In this document: positions 26,683-37,879 of the stretch, piece after piece
Layout: each line of letters opens with the position of its first letter
Position numbering within the stretch: the first letter of the stretch is position 1
Translations under genes and position numbers: made by a program
Source: Sphingosinicellaceae bacterium
GTDB taxonomy: Bacteria; Pseudomonadota; Alphaproteobacteria; Sphingomonadales; Sphingomonadaceae
Direction of reading: 5' to 3'
NCBI GenBank assembly: GCA_019285715.1
Contig: CP079108.1
Coordinates: 3,363,001-3,427,000 of the forward strand
DNA: 64,000 nucleotides
Notes under the pieces: generated by a model
Seen by the model: only the letters and a program-made list of their open reading frames with translations
Database searches by the model: none
Told to the model about the DNA's origin: nothing

Positions 26683-27579
26683 ATGAAATACGAGCCCCCC
26701 GCCAATTTCGAACCTGAAGTCGTCATCCGCTGGAAGAAGCAGAAGCACGCGCCCCATCACGGCGGCGCGTGGAAGATCGCCTATGCCGACTTCGTCACTG
26801 CGATGATGGCGTTCTTCCTGCTGCTGTGGATAATCGGCGCAACCAACGAGGACCAGCGCAAGGGCATCGCCGACTATTTCACGCCGACCGTTATCCAGAT
26901 GAAGAACTCGGGCGGCTCGAACGGCGTCATGGGCGGGCGTTCGCTGATGGTCGAGGACGGGGTCGCGCCGCACCCGGCGACGCGCGGCCGGCGACCGACC
27001 CCGACCAGCGGCGGCGGGGGCGGCGGTCCGCTCGAGACCGAGACGACCTCTCCCGACAAGGCGACCGCGCCAGGGGCCCAGCGCAAGGCCGACGAGGAGA
27101 AGTTCAACAAGGTCGAGCGGATCATCAACGCGCGACTGGCGGGCGACCCGACGCTCAAGGGGCTCAAGGGGCAGATCCGATTTGTCCGGACCCGCGACGG
27201 GCTCCGCATCGACATGGTCGAGCGCGCCGACTTCTCGATGTTCGCCAGCGGGACGAGCGTCTACACCGGCGAGGCGGCAGCACTGGTGCGAACCGTGGCG
27301 AAAGCGCTGACCGGCGTCCCGAACGGCCTGACGGTGAGCGGGCATACCGACGGTGCCGCCTACAGCGCCGGGGGCTCCAACAACTGGACGCTGTCGACGG
27401 CGCGGGCGGACGCAACGCGGCGGACGCTGTCGGCTTCCGGGATCGACAGCAACCGCTTCCGCCGCATCGACGGCGTCGCCGATACCGATCCGTTCAACCC
27501 TGCCGACCGCCTCGACCCGCGCAACCGGCGGATCAGCGTCACGTTGCTGTACCGGCAGGCAGAGGTGTCTGCTCGCTGA
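26683..27579 (+). CDS. motB: Flagellar motor stator protein MotB
   Basis: A 298-residue stator subunit that anchors the motor to peptidoglycan. The single TM helix (FVTAMMAFFLLLWIIG) follows the proton-binding aspartate D36 in KIAYADFV. The C-terminal OmpA-like domain has VSGHTDGAAY and the NWTLSTARADATRRTL helix. The ATG at 26683 is chosen over an upstream extension through the palindromic repeat. It converges with the tannase-like gene, whose stop is 2 bp away. Confidence 0.94.
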   Translation: MKYEPPANFEPEVVIRWKKQKHAPHHGGAWKIAYADFVTAMMAFFLLLWIIGATNEDQRKGIADYFTPTVIQMKNSGGSNGVMGGRSLMVEDGVAPHPATRGRRPTPTSGGGGGGPLETETTSPDKATAPGAQRKADEEKFNKVERIINARLAGDPTLKGLKGQIRFVRTRDGLRIDMVERADFSMFASGTSVYTGEAAALVRTVAKALTGVPNGLTVSGHTDGAAYSAGGSNNWTLSTARADATRRTLSASGIDSNRFRRIDGVADTDPFNPADRLDPRNRRISVTLLYRQAEVSAR

Positions 27580-27580
27580 C

Positions 27581-28984
27581 CTAGTAAGGGGCGAGGCTCT
27601 GGGTCGCGCCAGCTGCCCCCTTGGCGGTCAGCGTCCCCGGGGCCTGGCCCTGCTCGACCCACGCCGCCAGCGCACCGAGCCAATCGACCTGGCTCGGCGA
27701 TGCGCCGCCGCCGCAATGGAGCATCCCGGGCACGAGGTAGAGCCGGTGGAAATCGGCGACGTCGCCGTATTTCTTCCGAAGCGCGGCGGTGTAGGCGATG
27801 CTGTACTCAGGCGAAATCGCCGGATCGTTCCAGCCATGGTACTGGATCAGCTTGCCGCCGTGGGTGCGGAATGCGGTCAGGTCGGGGTCGGTCGAGTTGA
27901 CCACGCTGGCAAATGTCTCGCTCTTCACGAAGTCGGCGCGGGTCATCCCGGCGACGCTGAACTTTGGATCGCCGCGGACGACGTAGCCGAACCAGTTGGC
28001 GGCAAAGCCTTCGGGGCGGTCGCTGGCACCGGTGGCACCGGCGTTGCGGCCGAGCAGCCAATTATCCCAGCTACCGGGCTGGGCCTCGGCCCCGGGCTTG
28101 AGGCCGGGCAAGTGCTTGCCGGTCGCCGGGTTGACGACGCCGCGGTAGATCGCGCGCACGGTGGCGACTTCGGACTTGGTCAAGCACTGGTCGCTGGCCG
28201 CGCCCTTGCACAGCAATACGGCGGGATCGAAGCGGCACGATGTCGGGTCCGCAACCCAGCCGCCGCCGCCGCACGCCTTCAGCGCCGCTGCCTGCAGCGC
28301 CGGAAGCTTCGCCTTCGACAGCATCGCGCCCGGCACCCGCGCCTTCTGCTCGAGGACCGCTGCGCTCGCCTGCAGGCTGGTCCAGTCGCTGGCGGCGGCC
28401 CCGGCGACGATACCGTCAAAGTCGCGCGGGTAGCGCTGCGCGGTCATCAGTGCCTCGCGCCCGCCGTCGGAACAGCCGAAGAAATACGACTTCTTTGGCG
28501 GCGATCCATACGCCGCGAGCACCGCCTTCGCTGCGTCGGTGGTCACCTTGACCGCGCGCGAGCCGAAATCGATCAGCTTTTCAGGATGGCCGAGCGCCCA
28601 GCTGGCGTCGGTGCTGTCTGTCGACTGGTGGCCGTCATCGGTCCCGGCCACCGCATAACCCGCCGCCAGCCCGAGGCCGAGCGAGCCGTACGGGATCTTG
28701 CCGGCAAAACCGCCGTTGCCGACCTGCAGGTACTTGCCGTTCCAGCCTGAGCCGGCGGGAATCCACAGCTCGATGCGGATGGCGGAGTCGGTCGTCGGCT
28801 TTGCGATGATGGCGACCCGGCAGAAATCGCGCGGCTGCTTGAGCGGCTCGGCTCCGGCCGGGACGGCGGTCGCGGAAGTGACGCTCGCACCGGGAATCGT
28901 CGTCGCGGCCAGCGCCGAGCAGTCGACCGCCGCCGCCGGTGCGGCGACCAGTGCCGCGATGCCCGCGAGCCAGGAATAGCGCAT
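27581..28984 (-). CDS. Secreted tannase/feruloyl esterase family hydrolase
   Basis: A 467-residue alpha/beta hydrolase with a signal peptide (MRYSWLAGIAALVAAPAAAV). The tannase-family CS-D-HC arrangement is visible: C171-S172 in FGCSDGGREAL, an aspartate in QYHGWNDPAISP, and His-Cys in GMLHCGGG, where the two cysteines form a disulfide linking the catalytic residues. Members cleave gallate, ferulate or related aromatic esters in the periplasm or outside the cell. The exact substrate cannot be told. The ATG at 28984 gives the clean signal sequence. It follows the GH1-like gene on the same strand. Confidence 0.85.
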   Translation of the reverse strand: MRYSWLAGIAALVAAPAAAVDCSALAATTIPGASVTSATAVPAGAEPLKQPRDFCRVAIIAKPTTDSAIRIELWIPAGSGWNGKYLQVGNGGFAGKIPYGSLGLGLAAGYAVAGTDDGHQSTDSTDASWALGHPEKLIDFGSRAVKVTTDAAKAVLAAYGSPPKKSYFFGCSDGGREALMTAQRYPRDFDGIVAGAAASDWTSLQASAAVLEQKARVPGAMLSKAKLPALQAAALKACGGGGWVADPTSCRFDPAVLLCKGAASDQCLTKSEVATVRAIYRGVVNPATGKHLPGLKPGAEAQPGSWDNWLLGRNAGATGASDRPEGFAANWFGYVVRGDPKFSVAGMTRADFVKSETFASVVNSTDPDLTAFRTHGGKLIQYHGWNDPAISPEYSIAYTAALRKKYGDVADFHRLYLVPGMLHCGGGASPSQVDWLGALAAWVEQGQAPGTLTAKGAAGATQSLAPY

Positions 28985-29036
28985 CTTCGTCCCCTCTTCG
29001 TGTCGTCCGAACGCTATCCCGCCGGCTGGCGCCCGG

Positions 29037-30161
29037 CTAGTCCCGCGCCAGCACGCCGCGCGCGAACAGGTCCTGCTGCCGCGCCAGTTCATCCGCCAGC
29101 GGCTTGTACGCAGTGCGATCTGCGTCGGGCGTGAACCCGGCAAACAGGCCGTTGGGGCAGTGGCGGTCGTTGTCCCAGCCGCGGTGACTGAGCACCGGAT
29201 AGAGGCAGATGCCCTCGACCGGCACCCCGCTCACCATCGCGCTCGCGGCTTCGTCGGCGATATAGTGGAGCCACGGCGCCCGGAAGACGCCCTCGGTGCC
29301 GGTCTCGGCAATCACCACCGGCAGGGCGTAGCGCGCGTGGACGTCGGCGAGCATCTCGCGCAGCGGCTTGAACAGCACGTCGCCAAGGAAGACGTGGCGA
29401 CCGTTGTCGATCCACTGGTTGTTGAAATAGTAGTTGACCCCGATTGCATCGACCGTGCCGGGCCGACCGCCGAGTTCGGGGCGCTTGCGGCCGATCAGCA
29501 TGTCGACCGCTTCGTGCTGCCCCTCGCGGTGATCGGCGGCGACGCGGACGTGCTGCTCAAGTGGCGACTGCGGGATAATGTTGATCAGCGGCTCGGCGGA
29601 CATGAAGCGCGCGTTCGGAGCGACGGCACGCACCGCATCGACCGCGGCGAGATACATCCGCACCAGCTGCGCCTTGAGCTCACCGCCGCGGCCCCGCGCG
29701 AACGGATTCAGATAGCCGACGTCGCCGCCGCCCCAGCTGTGGAAACTGATCTCGTTGACCGGGCAGAACCATAGCGGACCATCGCTCTCGTCGCGGATGA
29801 CGGCGGCGGCGGCTCCGCAGAACTCCGCGAAGCGCTGGATGAATCCCGGGCTCCAGATATCGGCACCGTTGGGCCAGCCGTAGTGAAAAAGGTCCCATAC
29901 GACGTCGGCACGGGCGGCACGGGCGGCGCGGAGCTGGGGCAGCAGGCTCGACCAGTCGTACTGGCCGCGGCGGCGCTCGACCAAGTGCCAGCGGACACCG
30001 TCGCGGGCGGCGTGGATGCCATGTGCCGCGAGCAGGCGGTAATCGCCATCGGCCTGCACGTCGTGGCCCGACAACGCGATCAGGTCGAGACGGATGCCAT
30101 CGGCGCGCTTTTGGGTCGAACATTCGAACCCGCCGAGGAAGAATGACTTGAACAAGCTCAT
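29037..30161 (-). CDS. Glycoside hydrolase family 1-like protein (beta-glycosidase fold)
   Basis: A 374-residue TIM-barrel protein. The family 1/clan A hallmarks are seen: the acid/base candidate E137 in CPVNEISF and the nucleophile candidate E286 in VVIAETGTEG. The N-terminal FFLGGFECSTQKRADGIRLD resembles GH1 starts. It is shorter than typical GH1 enzymes (about 450) and lacks a signal peptide, so it may be a cytoplasmic beta-glycosidase-like enzyme. The substrate is unknown. ATG at 30161; divergent from the rodZ-like gene. Confidence 0.68.
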   Translation of the reverse strand: MSLFKSFFLGGFECSTQKRADGIRLDLIALSGHDVQADGDYRLLAAHGIHAARDGVRWHLVERRRGQYDWSSLLPQLRAARAARADVVWDLFHYGWPNGADIWSPGFIQRFAEFCGAAAAVIRDESDGPLWFCPVNEISFHSWGGGDVGYLNPFARGRGGELKAQLVRMYLAAVDAVRAVAPNARFMSAEPLINIIPQSPLEQHVRVAADHREGQHEAVDMLIGRKRPELGGRPGTVDAIGVNYYFNNQWIDNGRHVFLGDVLFKPLREMLADVHARYALPVVIAETGTEGVFRAPWLHYIADEAASAMVSGVPVEGICLYPVLSHRGWDNDRHCPNGLFAGFTPDADRTAYKPLADELARQQDLFARGVLARD

Positions 30162-30340
30162 TACGGCGTGGCCCTTCCATGGGCGTTGCGCCGCCGCAAG
30201 CTTGCGGTGGACGGTGGCTGCAGCCCCGCAGGCCGTAACGCCGCGCGGTTGACTTGAGACCCGGCGCGAGCGACGGTGCGCAAGCCTTGTCGGCGTCCGC
30301 ATAATCTGGTCGGCGCCATTGGGGGACAGAGGACATTCGG

Positions 30341-31288
30341 GTGGAAGACGACGTTAGCGACGGCGCATTGGCCTCGAGCCCGGCGACCGTATCCGGGCGA
30401 AAAACGGCGCCCGATCGGATCGGTGCGCGGCTCGCCGCAGCACGGGTCGCCGCAAAGCTCGAGCTCATCGACATCGCCCGGGAGACGCGCGTGCCGCTGC
30501 GTCACCTCAAGGCGATCGAGGCCGATGCCCACGACGAGCTGCCGGCCATGCCGTATGCGGTCGGCTTCGTGAAGTCGCTGGCGCGCGCTGTTGGCATGGA
30601 CCCTGACGAGGCCGGGCAACGCTTCCGCGCCGAGACGACGATGATCCCGCACACACCGATGGCGGCCTCGCTGGAGCCGCTCGACGAGCGCCGCCTGCCG
30701 TCGCGCGGCATGGTCATGGCGAGCGTCGCCGGCCTCGTGCTGCTGCTTGGTGGGTTGACCGCTTATGGGGCGGGCTGGTTCGACACGCCGGTCCATTCGA
30801 CCGTGGCTGCGACGACGGCTGGCAACACCACCGCGCCCGTCGAGCTGGCGCCCGCGCCCGGTACCGATGGCGCGCCGCTGGTCTCGGGCGATACCGCCGT
30901 GACGCCTGCTGCAGCCACGACCGCCGTCTCGCCCACCGCCGCCCCGGCCGCCGGAGCCAGCAGCGGGGTTACCATCGTCGCCTCGGACGACGCCTGGATC
31001 CGCGTCTATCGCACCTCGCCGACCACCGGTCGCCCCGAGGCAGTCAAGACCGGTCTGATGGTCAAGGGCGAGCGCTACAATGTCCCTGCCGAACCTGGCC
31101 TCAAGCTGTGGACCGGGCGCGCTGGCGCACTCCACCTGACGGTCGATGGTCGCACACTGCCGCCGCTCGGTGGTCCTGCCGAAACCGTCCGCAACGTCAG
31201 CCTCGACGCGCCCGCGCTGCGCGCCCGCCTCGTTCCAGCCAGCGCGACCGCCGCCACCGCCCCAGCGCCGAACCCGAGCGTCCGATGA
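30341..31288 (+). CDS. RodZ-like membrane protein (HTH_25 plus DUF4115)
   Basis: A 315-residue protein. A Cro/C1-like helix-turn-helix domain (IGARLAAARVAAKLELIDIA, then RETRVPLRHLKAIE) occupies residues 27-90. A single TM helix is at about 124-146. A Thr/Ala/Pro-rich periplasmic linker leads to a C-terminal DUF4115 beta domain (ASDDAWIRVY; GERYNVPAEPGLKLW). RodZ links MreB to the cell-wall elongation machinery. GTG start. Its stop overlaps cpoB (ATGA), so it is coupled to envelope genes. Confidence 0.8.
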   Translation: MEDDVSDGALASSPATVSGRKTAPDRIGARLAAARVAAKLELIDIARETRVPLRHLKAIEADAHDELPAMPYAVGFVKSLARAVGMDPDEAGQRFRAETTMIPHTPMAASLEPLDERRLPSRGMVMASVAGLVLLLGGLTAYGAGWFDTPVHSTVAATTAGNTTAPVELAPAPGTDGAPLVSGDTAVTPAAATTAVSPTAAPAAGASSGVTIVASDDAWIRVYRTSPTTGRPEAVKTGLMVKGERYNVPAEPGLKLWTGRAGALHLTVDGRTLPPLGGPAETVRNVSLDAPALRARLVPASATAATAPAPNPSVR

Positions 31289-32175
31289 AACTCCTGCTGA
31301 TGGTGGCGGCCCTCGCCACAGCCATGCCTGTGCTCGCCCAGAACAGCATCACGGTGCCCAGCGACCCGGTGATCGTCAAGCGCATCGGCAAGCTCGAGTC
31401 CGAGATGAAGGCGGTCCAGCGCAAGGTCTTCCCCGGCGGCGATCCGCGCTTCTTCGAGCCCGAGGTCCAGCCCGCCGCGCCCGCCCCGACCGAGACCGTC
31501 GGCACTCCCGCGACCGCGCCCCTGACCGATCTGACTGCGCGCGTTGGCGAGCTCGAGGCGCAGTTGCGGACGCTGACCGGCCAGGTCGAGGCCAACCAGT
31601 TCAAGGTTCGGCAGCTCGAGGATGGGCTCGCCAAGTTCAAGGGCGACGCCGAGTTCCGGCTTTCGGCGCTCGAAGGCAACGGGCCTAAGCCAGCACCGCA
31701 GGATGCCGGCGTCGGTGCCAGCCCGGCCCCCAACGACACCGCTCCCGTCGTGCCGGAGAAGCCCGAGGCAGCCCCCGGCCCCAAGACTGTCGAGGAGCAG
31801 TGGCGCTCCGCCTACGCGCTCGTCGTGGCGAAAAAATACGCCGATGCCGAGACGGCGCTGACCGACTTCCTGAGCGCCAATCCCAAGGCAGTGCGGGCGT
31901 CCGATGCACAATACTGGCTCGGCAAGAGCTATGCGTCCGACAAGCAGCACGCCGCCGCTGCGAAGGCCTTTCTCGACGGCTACCAGAAGTATCCCAAGGG
32001 CGCGCGGGCACCCGACAGCCTGCTCGGGCTGAGTCAGGCGCTGATCGATCTCAAAAAGCCGGCGCAGGCGTGCCAGTCGCTGGGCGAGCTTGACGCGGTC
32101 TACGGTGCCAAGCTGAGCCCGGCGCTGAAGGCGCAGGCTGAAAAGGCGCGCACCGCGGCGAAGTGCAAGGCGTAG
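31285..32175 (+). CDS. cpoB: Tol-Pal system protein CpoB/YbgF
   Basis: A 296-residue periplasmic protein. Signal peptide MKLLLMVAALATAMPVLAQ. An N-terminal coiled coil (ARVGELEAQLRTLTGQVEAN) would trimerise, followed by TPR repeats (YALVVAKKYADAETALTDFL; AQYWLGKSYASDKQHAAAAK). CpoB coordinates peptidoglycan synthesis with outer-membrane constriction. tolB and pal are not in the window. Overlaps rodZ-like upstream and tilS by 13 nt downstream. Confidence 0.9.
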   Translation: MKLLLMVAALATAMPVLAQNSITVPSDPVIVKRIGKLESEMKAVQRKVFPGGDPRFFEPEVQPAAPAPTETVGTPATAPLTDLTARVGELEAQLRTLTGQVEANQFKVRQLEDGLAKFKGDAEFRLSALEGNGPKPAPQDAGVGASPAPNDTAPVVPEKPEAAPGPKTVEEQWRSAYALVVAKKYADAETALTDFLSANPKAVRASDAQYWLGKSYASDKQHAAAAKAFLDGYQKYPKGARAPDSLLGLSQALIDLKKPAQACQSLGELDAVYGAKLSPALKAQAEKARTAAKCKA

Positions 32176-33104
32176 GCGACGCCGTCGAACGCCTGATCGG
32201 GCGGCCGCTCCGCGTCGATGAACGCGTCGCGCTCGCGGTCTCGGGCGGCCCGGACAGCCTTGCGCTGCTGCTCCTCGCCCACGATGCATTCGGTTCGCGC
32301 ATCGTCGCGCTGACCGTCGACCACGCGCTCCGCGCCGGCTCCGCGGGCGAAGCGGCGATGGTCGCGATGATGTGCACGCGCCTCGACGTCGAGCATGTGA
32401 CGCTGTGCTGGACCGGGATCAAGCCGAGCGCCAACCTGCAGGCGGAGGCGCGGCAGGCCCGGTATGCCCTCATGGGCGACTGGTGTGCGGCCCACGGCGT
32501 GGCGTGGCTGCTGACCGGCCATCACGCCGACGACCAGGCGGAGACGCTGTTAATGCGGCTGGCGCGCGGCAGCGGCAGCGGCGGGTTGGCGGGCATCCGC
32601 GCGGTGCGGGCGCTCGGGAACGGCGTCACCCTCCTCCGCCCGCTGCTGGGCGAGCGGCGTACGAGCCTGGGGGCGATCGTCGCGGCGGCGGGCCTGACCC
32701 CCGTCGACGATCCCGCCAACCGCGACCCTCGCCATGATCGCACCGGTGCTCGCACGACGCTCGCCGCCACCCCGTGGCTCGATCCCGGGCGCCTCGCCGC
32801 CGCCGCCGCCCACCTCGCCGAGGCTGAAGCCGCACTCGACTGGGCGGCGGGGCTTGCGTGGGACAGCCGCGTCGAAGCCGGCTCCGGTAATGTCGTGGTC
32901 GATGCTGCCGGACTACCGGACGAGCTGCTGCGAAGGCTCGTCGCACGCGCCTTCGCCAGCTTCGGCGAGGCCCCCGATGGCCCGCGACTCGACCGCCTGA
33001 TCATTCGTCTTGCGGTCGGCGGGGCTGCGACATTGGGGTCCATCAAGGGCCGTGGCGGGGTAAAATGGACATTTAGCCGCGTCGCGCCGAGGGTAAAACC
33101 CTAA
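32163..33104 (+). CDS. tilS: tRNA(Ile)-lysidine synthetase TilS
   Basis: A 313-residue PP-loop ATPase that converts C34 of tRNA-Ile(CAU) to lysidine so that it reads AUA codons. The nucleotide-binding SGGPDS is at 27-32. TVDHALR and the GHHADDQAET motif are present. GTG start overlapping cpoB by 13 nt. C-terminal substrate domains are short compared with E. coli TilS (432). The cpoB-tilS-ftsH order is common in alphaproteobacteria. An AUA start codon is proposed for infC in this same window. Confidence 0.93.
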   Translation: MQGVGDAVERLIGRPLRVDERVALAVSGGPDSLALLLLAHDAFGSRIVALTVDHALRAGSAGEAAMVAMMCTRLDVEHVTLCWTGIKPSANLQAEARQARYALMGDWCAAHGVAWLLTGHHADDQAETLLMRLARGSGSGGLAGIRAVRALGNGVTLLRPLLGERRTSLGAIVAAAGLTPVDDPANRDPRHDRTGARTTLAATPWLDPGRLAAAAAHLAEAEAALDWAAGLAWDSRVEAGSGNVVVDAAGLPDELLRRLVARAFASFGEAPDGPRLDRLIIRLAVGGAATLGSIKGRGGVKWTFSRVAPRVKP

Positions 33105-33196
33105 CGAATGGCGCAACCGGCGATTGCACCCGGCCGTAACACGCCTATCTTGTCGTGGTACATGAGTGCGTCCTGCCTGTTCCGAAAGTCCGCCCG

Positions 33197-35140
<1,944 letters not shown>

Positions 35141-35159
35141 ATATTCAGGCTCGACTACC

Positions 35160-35193
35160 CGACATCCCCGCGAGAGCGGGGATGTCGTCGTTT
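35160..35193. terminator. Hairpin terminator after ftsH
   Basis: CGACATCCCCGC pairs perfectly with GCGGGGATGTCG around GAGA (arms 35160-35171 and 35176-35187), followed by TCGTTT. It lies between the converging ftsH and the Wzi-like gene and could act in both directions. The arms resemble REP-element arms and may derive from one. Confidence 0.65.
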
Positions 35194-35198
35194 CGGGC

Positions 35199-36764
35199 TC
35201 AGAACCGCATCCGGTAGCTCGCCTCGATCTGCGCATTCGCATCGCGCCGACCGGGAGTATTGGGTGAATCGGTCTGGTAACGGACCTCTAGCCCAACGTC
35301 CCCATAGGCCGTCGGAACTTCTGCGCCGGTCGTTAGCAGCGCGAACTTTTCATGATCGCGCGATACTCGGTAACTAAAGGACCCGAACTGCACGCCCTGA
35401 ATGAAGATCGGCAGGGGCGGGTCGCCGAGGCTGAACAGGTTGAGGTCGACCTTGCGCGCCGACGCATACCAGCGCCGATTCTTGGTATCGGTCAGTGAGA
35501 AAGCCGCAACTAGGTTGCGGCTGTCGCCGTCGGTCCAGTAGCCGATCGGCTGGGCCCGATAGGTGAACCCGTCGGTATAGAGCGAGTTGTTGTACAGCGA
35601 GAAAGGGTAACGGCGGCGGCTCTTCAGGGCATTCTCCAGGGGTGTGCCGTGGAACAGCTGGCTCGCGAGCGTGTCTGCGTATTCGATGTTGAACTGCCAG
35701 CTGACACCCTTGCTGCCCCATGGCCCGGAGAAGGTACCGCCGACCTGCCGCGCGTATTGCTCGAGGATGATATGCTGGAAGTCCTCGGCTTCGACCTCGA
35801 AATACAGCTTGGCCGAGACTTTGCCGAAGCGCCGGACATAGCTTGCGTCGTAGCCAGCGAGCTGGTTGCCGGCCTGGGCGAGATAGTCCTTGAGGGTGCC
35901 GCTGGTGGGATTATCGGCATTGCCGATACCAATGAATGAGTTGCTGATCTGCTTGAAGCCGCAGGCGTGGCCCTGACCACAAAGCTGCTGGGCGCGGTTG
36001 AGTCCGATCTCGAGACCCCGCGCCGGCTCGAAGCTGAGGCGCGAGCCGACCGTGATGATGTTGCGGTAGTCGGCGCGCGGGCCATTCAATACGCCGGCGA
36101 AGATCTCAAAGCGCATTGGCCCGAGCCAGCGCAGCACCGGGAAATCGATCGGGTATGGCATCAGGCGCTTGATGCCGACCTTGGGGAAGGGTCGCGCCGA
36201 GTTCGAGAACAGCAGGGCGCCGTCGTGGCCGGGGCCGTACCATTGCTCGGTATAGCCGCCGTAGACCGCCCAGTTACCGAGGCGCACGGAGACCTCGCTC
36301 GGCTCGAAGTTATAGTGCGGGCCGACCTGGTTACCACTGCGGTAGCCGGCACCCAAAGTGACACTGACGACGTCGGTGTTGAACGACACGGCGCCCGAGA
36401 CGTCGGCCTTGCCGCGTGCCTCGCTGCCGAAGTCGCGTGCTGTCGCGACGCCGCTGGTGGCGCGGACATTGGCTTCGATCGTCACCCGCTTGCGGGCGAA
36501 ATCGTCGAGCTTCTCGAGCCGCGACACCGCCGCGTCGAGATAGGGGTCGAGGGCGCGCCCGTCGCGGGCATTGTCGAGCGCCGGCTCGATCTGCTCCCAC
36601 GGCAGCGGCCACGAATCGACCGGTCCGCGGATAAGGCCGGCGGCCTTGAGCAGGTCAACGTCCTGGCGCAGCTGCTTGTCGCCGACGTCGGCGAATGGTC
36701 CCGCCAGTGCGGGTGCCGACGACGCCAGCAGCGCCGCCGCCAAGACCCAATTTCGCAGTCGCAT
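35199..36764 (-). CDS. Capsule assembly Wzi family outer-membrane protein
   Basis: A 521-residue predicted beta-barrel with a signal peptide (MRLRNWVLAAALLASSAPAL, AG). The Wzi-family signature is WYGPGHDGALLFSNSARPFP. Alternating strand patterns and the terminal RYQTDSPNTPGRRDANAQIE/ASYRMRF with a C-terminal Phe support outer-membrane insertion. Wzi proteins bind capsular polysaccharide to the cell surface. No polysaccharide synthesis genes are adjacent, so the ligand is unknown. Confidence 0.82.
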   Translation of the reverse strand: MRLRNWVLAAALLASSAPALAGPFADVGDKQLRQDVDLLKAAGLIRGPVDSWPLPWEQIEPALDNARDGRALDPYLDAAVSRLEKLDDFARKRVTIEANVRATSGVATARDFGSEARGKADVSGAVSFNTDVVSVTLGAGYRSGNQVGPHYNFEPSEVSVRLGNWAVYGGYTEQWYGPGHDGALLFSNSARPFPKVGIKRLMPYPIDFPVLRWLGPMRFEIFAGVLNGPRADYRNIITVGSRLSFEPARGLEIGLNRAQQLCGQGHACGFKQISNSFIGIGNADNPTSGTLKDYLAQAGNQLAGYDASYVRRFGKVSAKLYFEVEAEDFQHIILEQYARQVGGTFSGPWGSKGVSWQFNIEYADTLASQLFHGTPLENALKSRRRYPFSLYNNSLYTDGFTYRAQPIGYWTDGDSRNLVAAFSLTDTKNRRWYASARKVDLNLFSLGDPPLPIFIQGVQFGSFSYRVSRDHEKFALLTTGAEVPTAYGDVGLEVRYQTDSPNTPGRRDANAQIEASYRMRF

Positions 36765-36854
36765 GCCGTTCCCCGCCCTGAACTTTTCCCGGTCCTAGCG
36801 AGTTTGGCGGTCGCTGTCAGGCGGCGTCGTATAAACAGGCTGGCGTCGTGTCGA

Positions 36855-37790
36855 TCAGCCGGGACGTGTGGCTATCGCGCCGACAGCGGCGATGCGCTCG
36901 ACCCCGGCACGGGCATAGACGGGCCGGTCGAGCTCCTCGCCAAAGATGTCAGGATCGAGCTCGCGGTAGCGAAGTGTGCACCCCGCCGCTGCCATCGCTT
37001 CGGCCAGGTCGGCGCGGAAGCCGTCGATGCCGCCGACGATGGCGGTCCCGGTGTAGAGCAGCAGGCGACCGCCGGGAGCGAGCCGTGCGGCGATCGCGGC
37101 CGCCATGTCGAGCGACAGTTGCGAACCGAGCCGGTCGCCGCCGTGGCGATAGGCGCGCTTGGCCTCGTCGATGATGAACGGCGGGTTCGCCAGCGCGAGG
37201 TCGATCGGCGCTTTGAACCCTGCCAGCGCGTCGCCCTCGAGCGCCTCGACCTCGAGATTGGCGTAGCGCGCATTGACCCGCGCCAGCTCGAGCGCCGCGC
37301 CGTTTATGTCGGTCATCACCAGCCGCGCCGGCAAGGCTAGGCTTGCGGCGACGGTCAGACCGACACCGCTGCCGGTACCGACGTCGATCACGGTGCGGCA
37401 CAACGAGTCGCGCGCCAGTTCCTCGACAATGAAATCGGCAAACCGGTAGCTGTCGGGACCAAAGAAGACGGCGTCGCCGTCGCTGGTCGGATAGGCGGAG
37501 TGGAGAAACAGCCGGCCGCGTAGCCGCGACACCCGGATGCTGCTGCGCCAACCCTGGGCGGTTTCCGTGATCGCGCCCGTACGCTGGAGGATGTCGCGGA
37601 CCGCGGCAGGGAGGTCCCCGGGCGGCACCGTGCGGCTCCAGCCGAGCAGGTCACGGAGGTCGTAGCCGACGGCACTGCGCGCCATGATCCGCGCATGAGT
37701 GGCCGGGGTCGGTGCGACGAAGCGGTAGTCGGTAGCATCAAGCGCACCGAGGAGGTCGAGCAAGGCGTGGGCGTCGTAACGATCGGTCAT
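36855..37790 (-). CDS. SAM-dependent methyltransferase, HemK/PrmC-like
   Basis: A 311-residue Rossmann-fold methyltransferase. Motif I is VIDVGTGSGVG (glycines 138-142) and motif IV is ANPPF (201-205), the NPPY/F type used for methylating amide or amino nitrogens, as in release-factor glutamine methylases. An N-terminal helical domain precedes it. The specific substrate is not determinable here. The ATG at 37790 follows an unconvincing upstream extension. Divergent from the aldehyde dehydrogenase. Confidence 0.8.
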   Translation of the reverse strand: MTDRYDAHALLDLLGALDATDYRFVAPTPATHARIMARSAVGYDLRDLLGWSRTVPPGDLPAAVRDILQRTGAITETAQGWRSSIRVSRLRGRLFLHSAYPTSDGDAVFFGPDSYRFADFIVEELARDSLCRTVIDVGTGSGVGLTVAASLALPARLVMTDINGAALELARVNARYANLEVEALEGDALAGFKAPIDLALANPPFIIDEAKRAYRHGGDRLGSQLSLDMAAAIAARLAPGGRLLLYTGTAIVGGIDGFRADLAEAMAAAGCTLRYRELDPDIFGEELDRPVYARAGVERIAAVGAIATRPG

Positions 37791-37879
37791 GCGGCGCTGA
37801 CACGCGCGGTGGACCGAGATGGTTCCTTGCACGGGTTGAAGGCGCGCGTAGAGTGCCGCTCAAATCTGGGGAGATGACG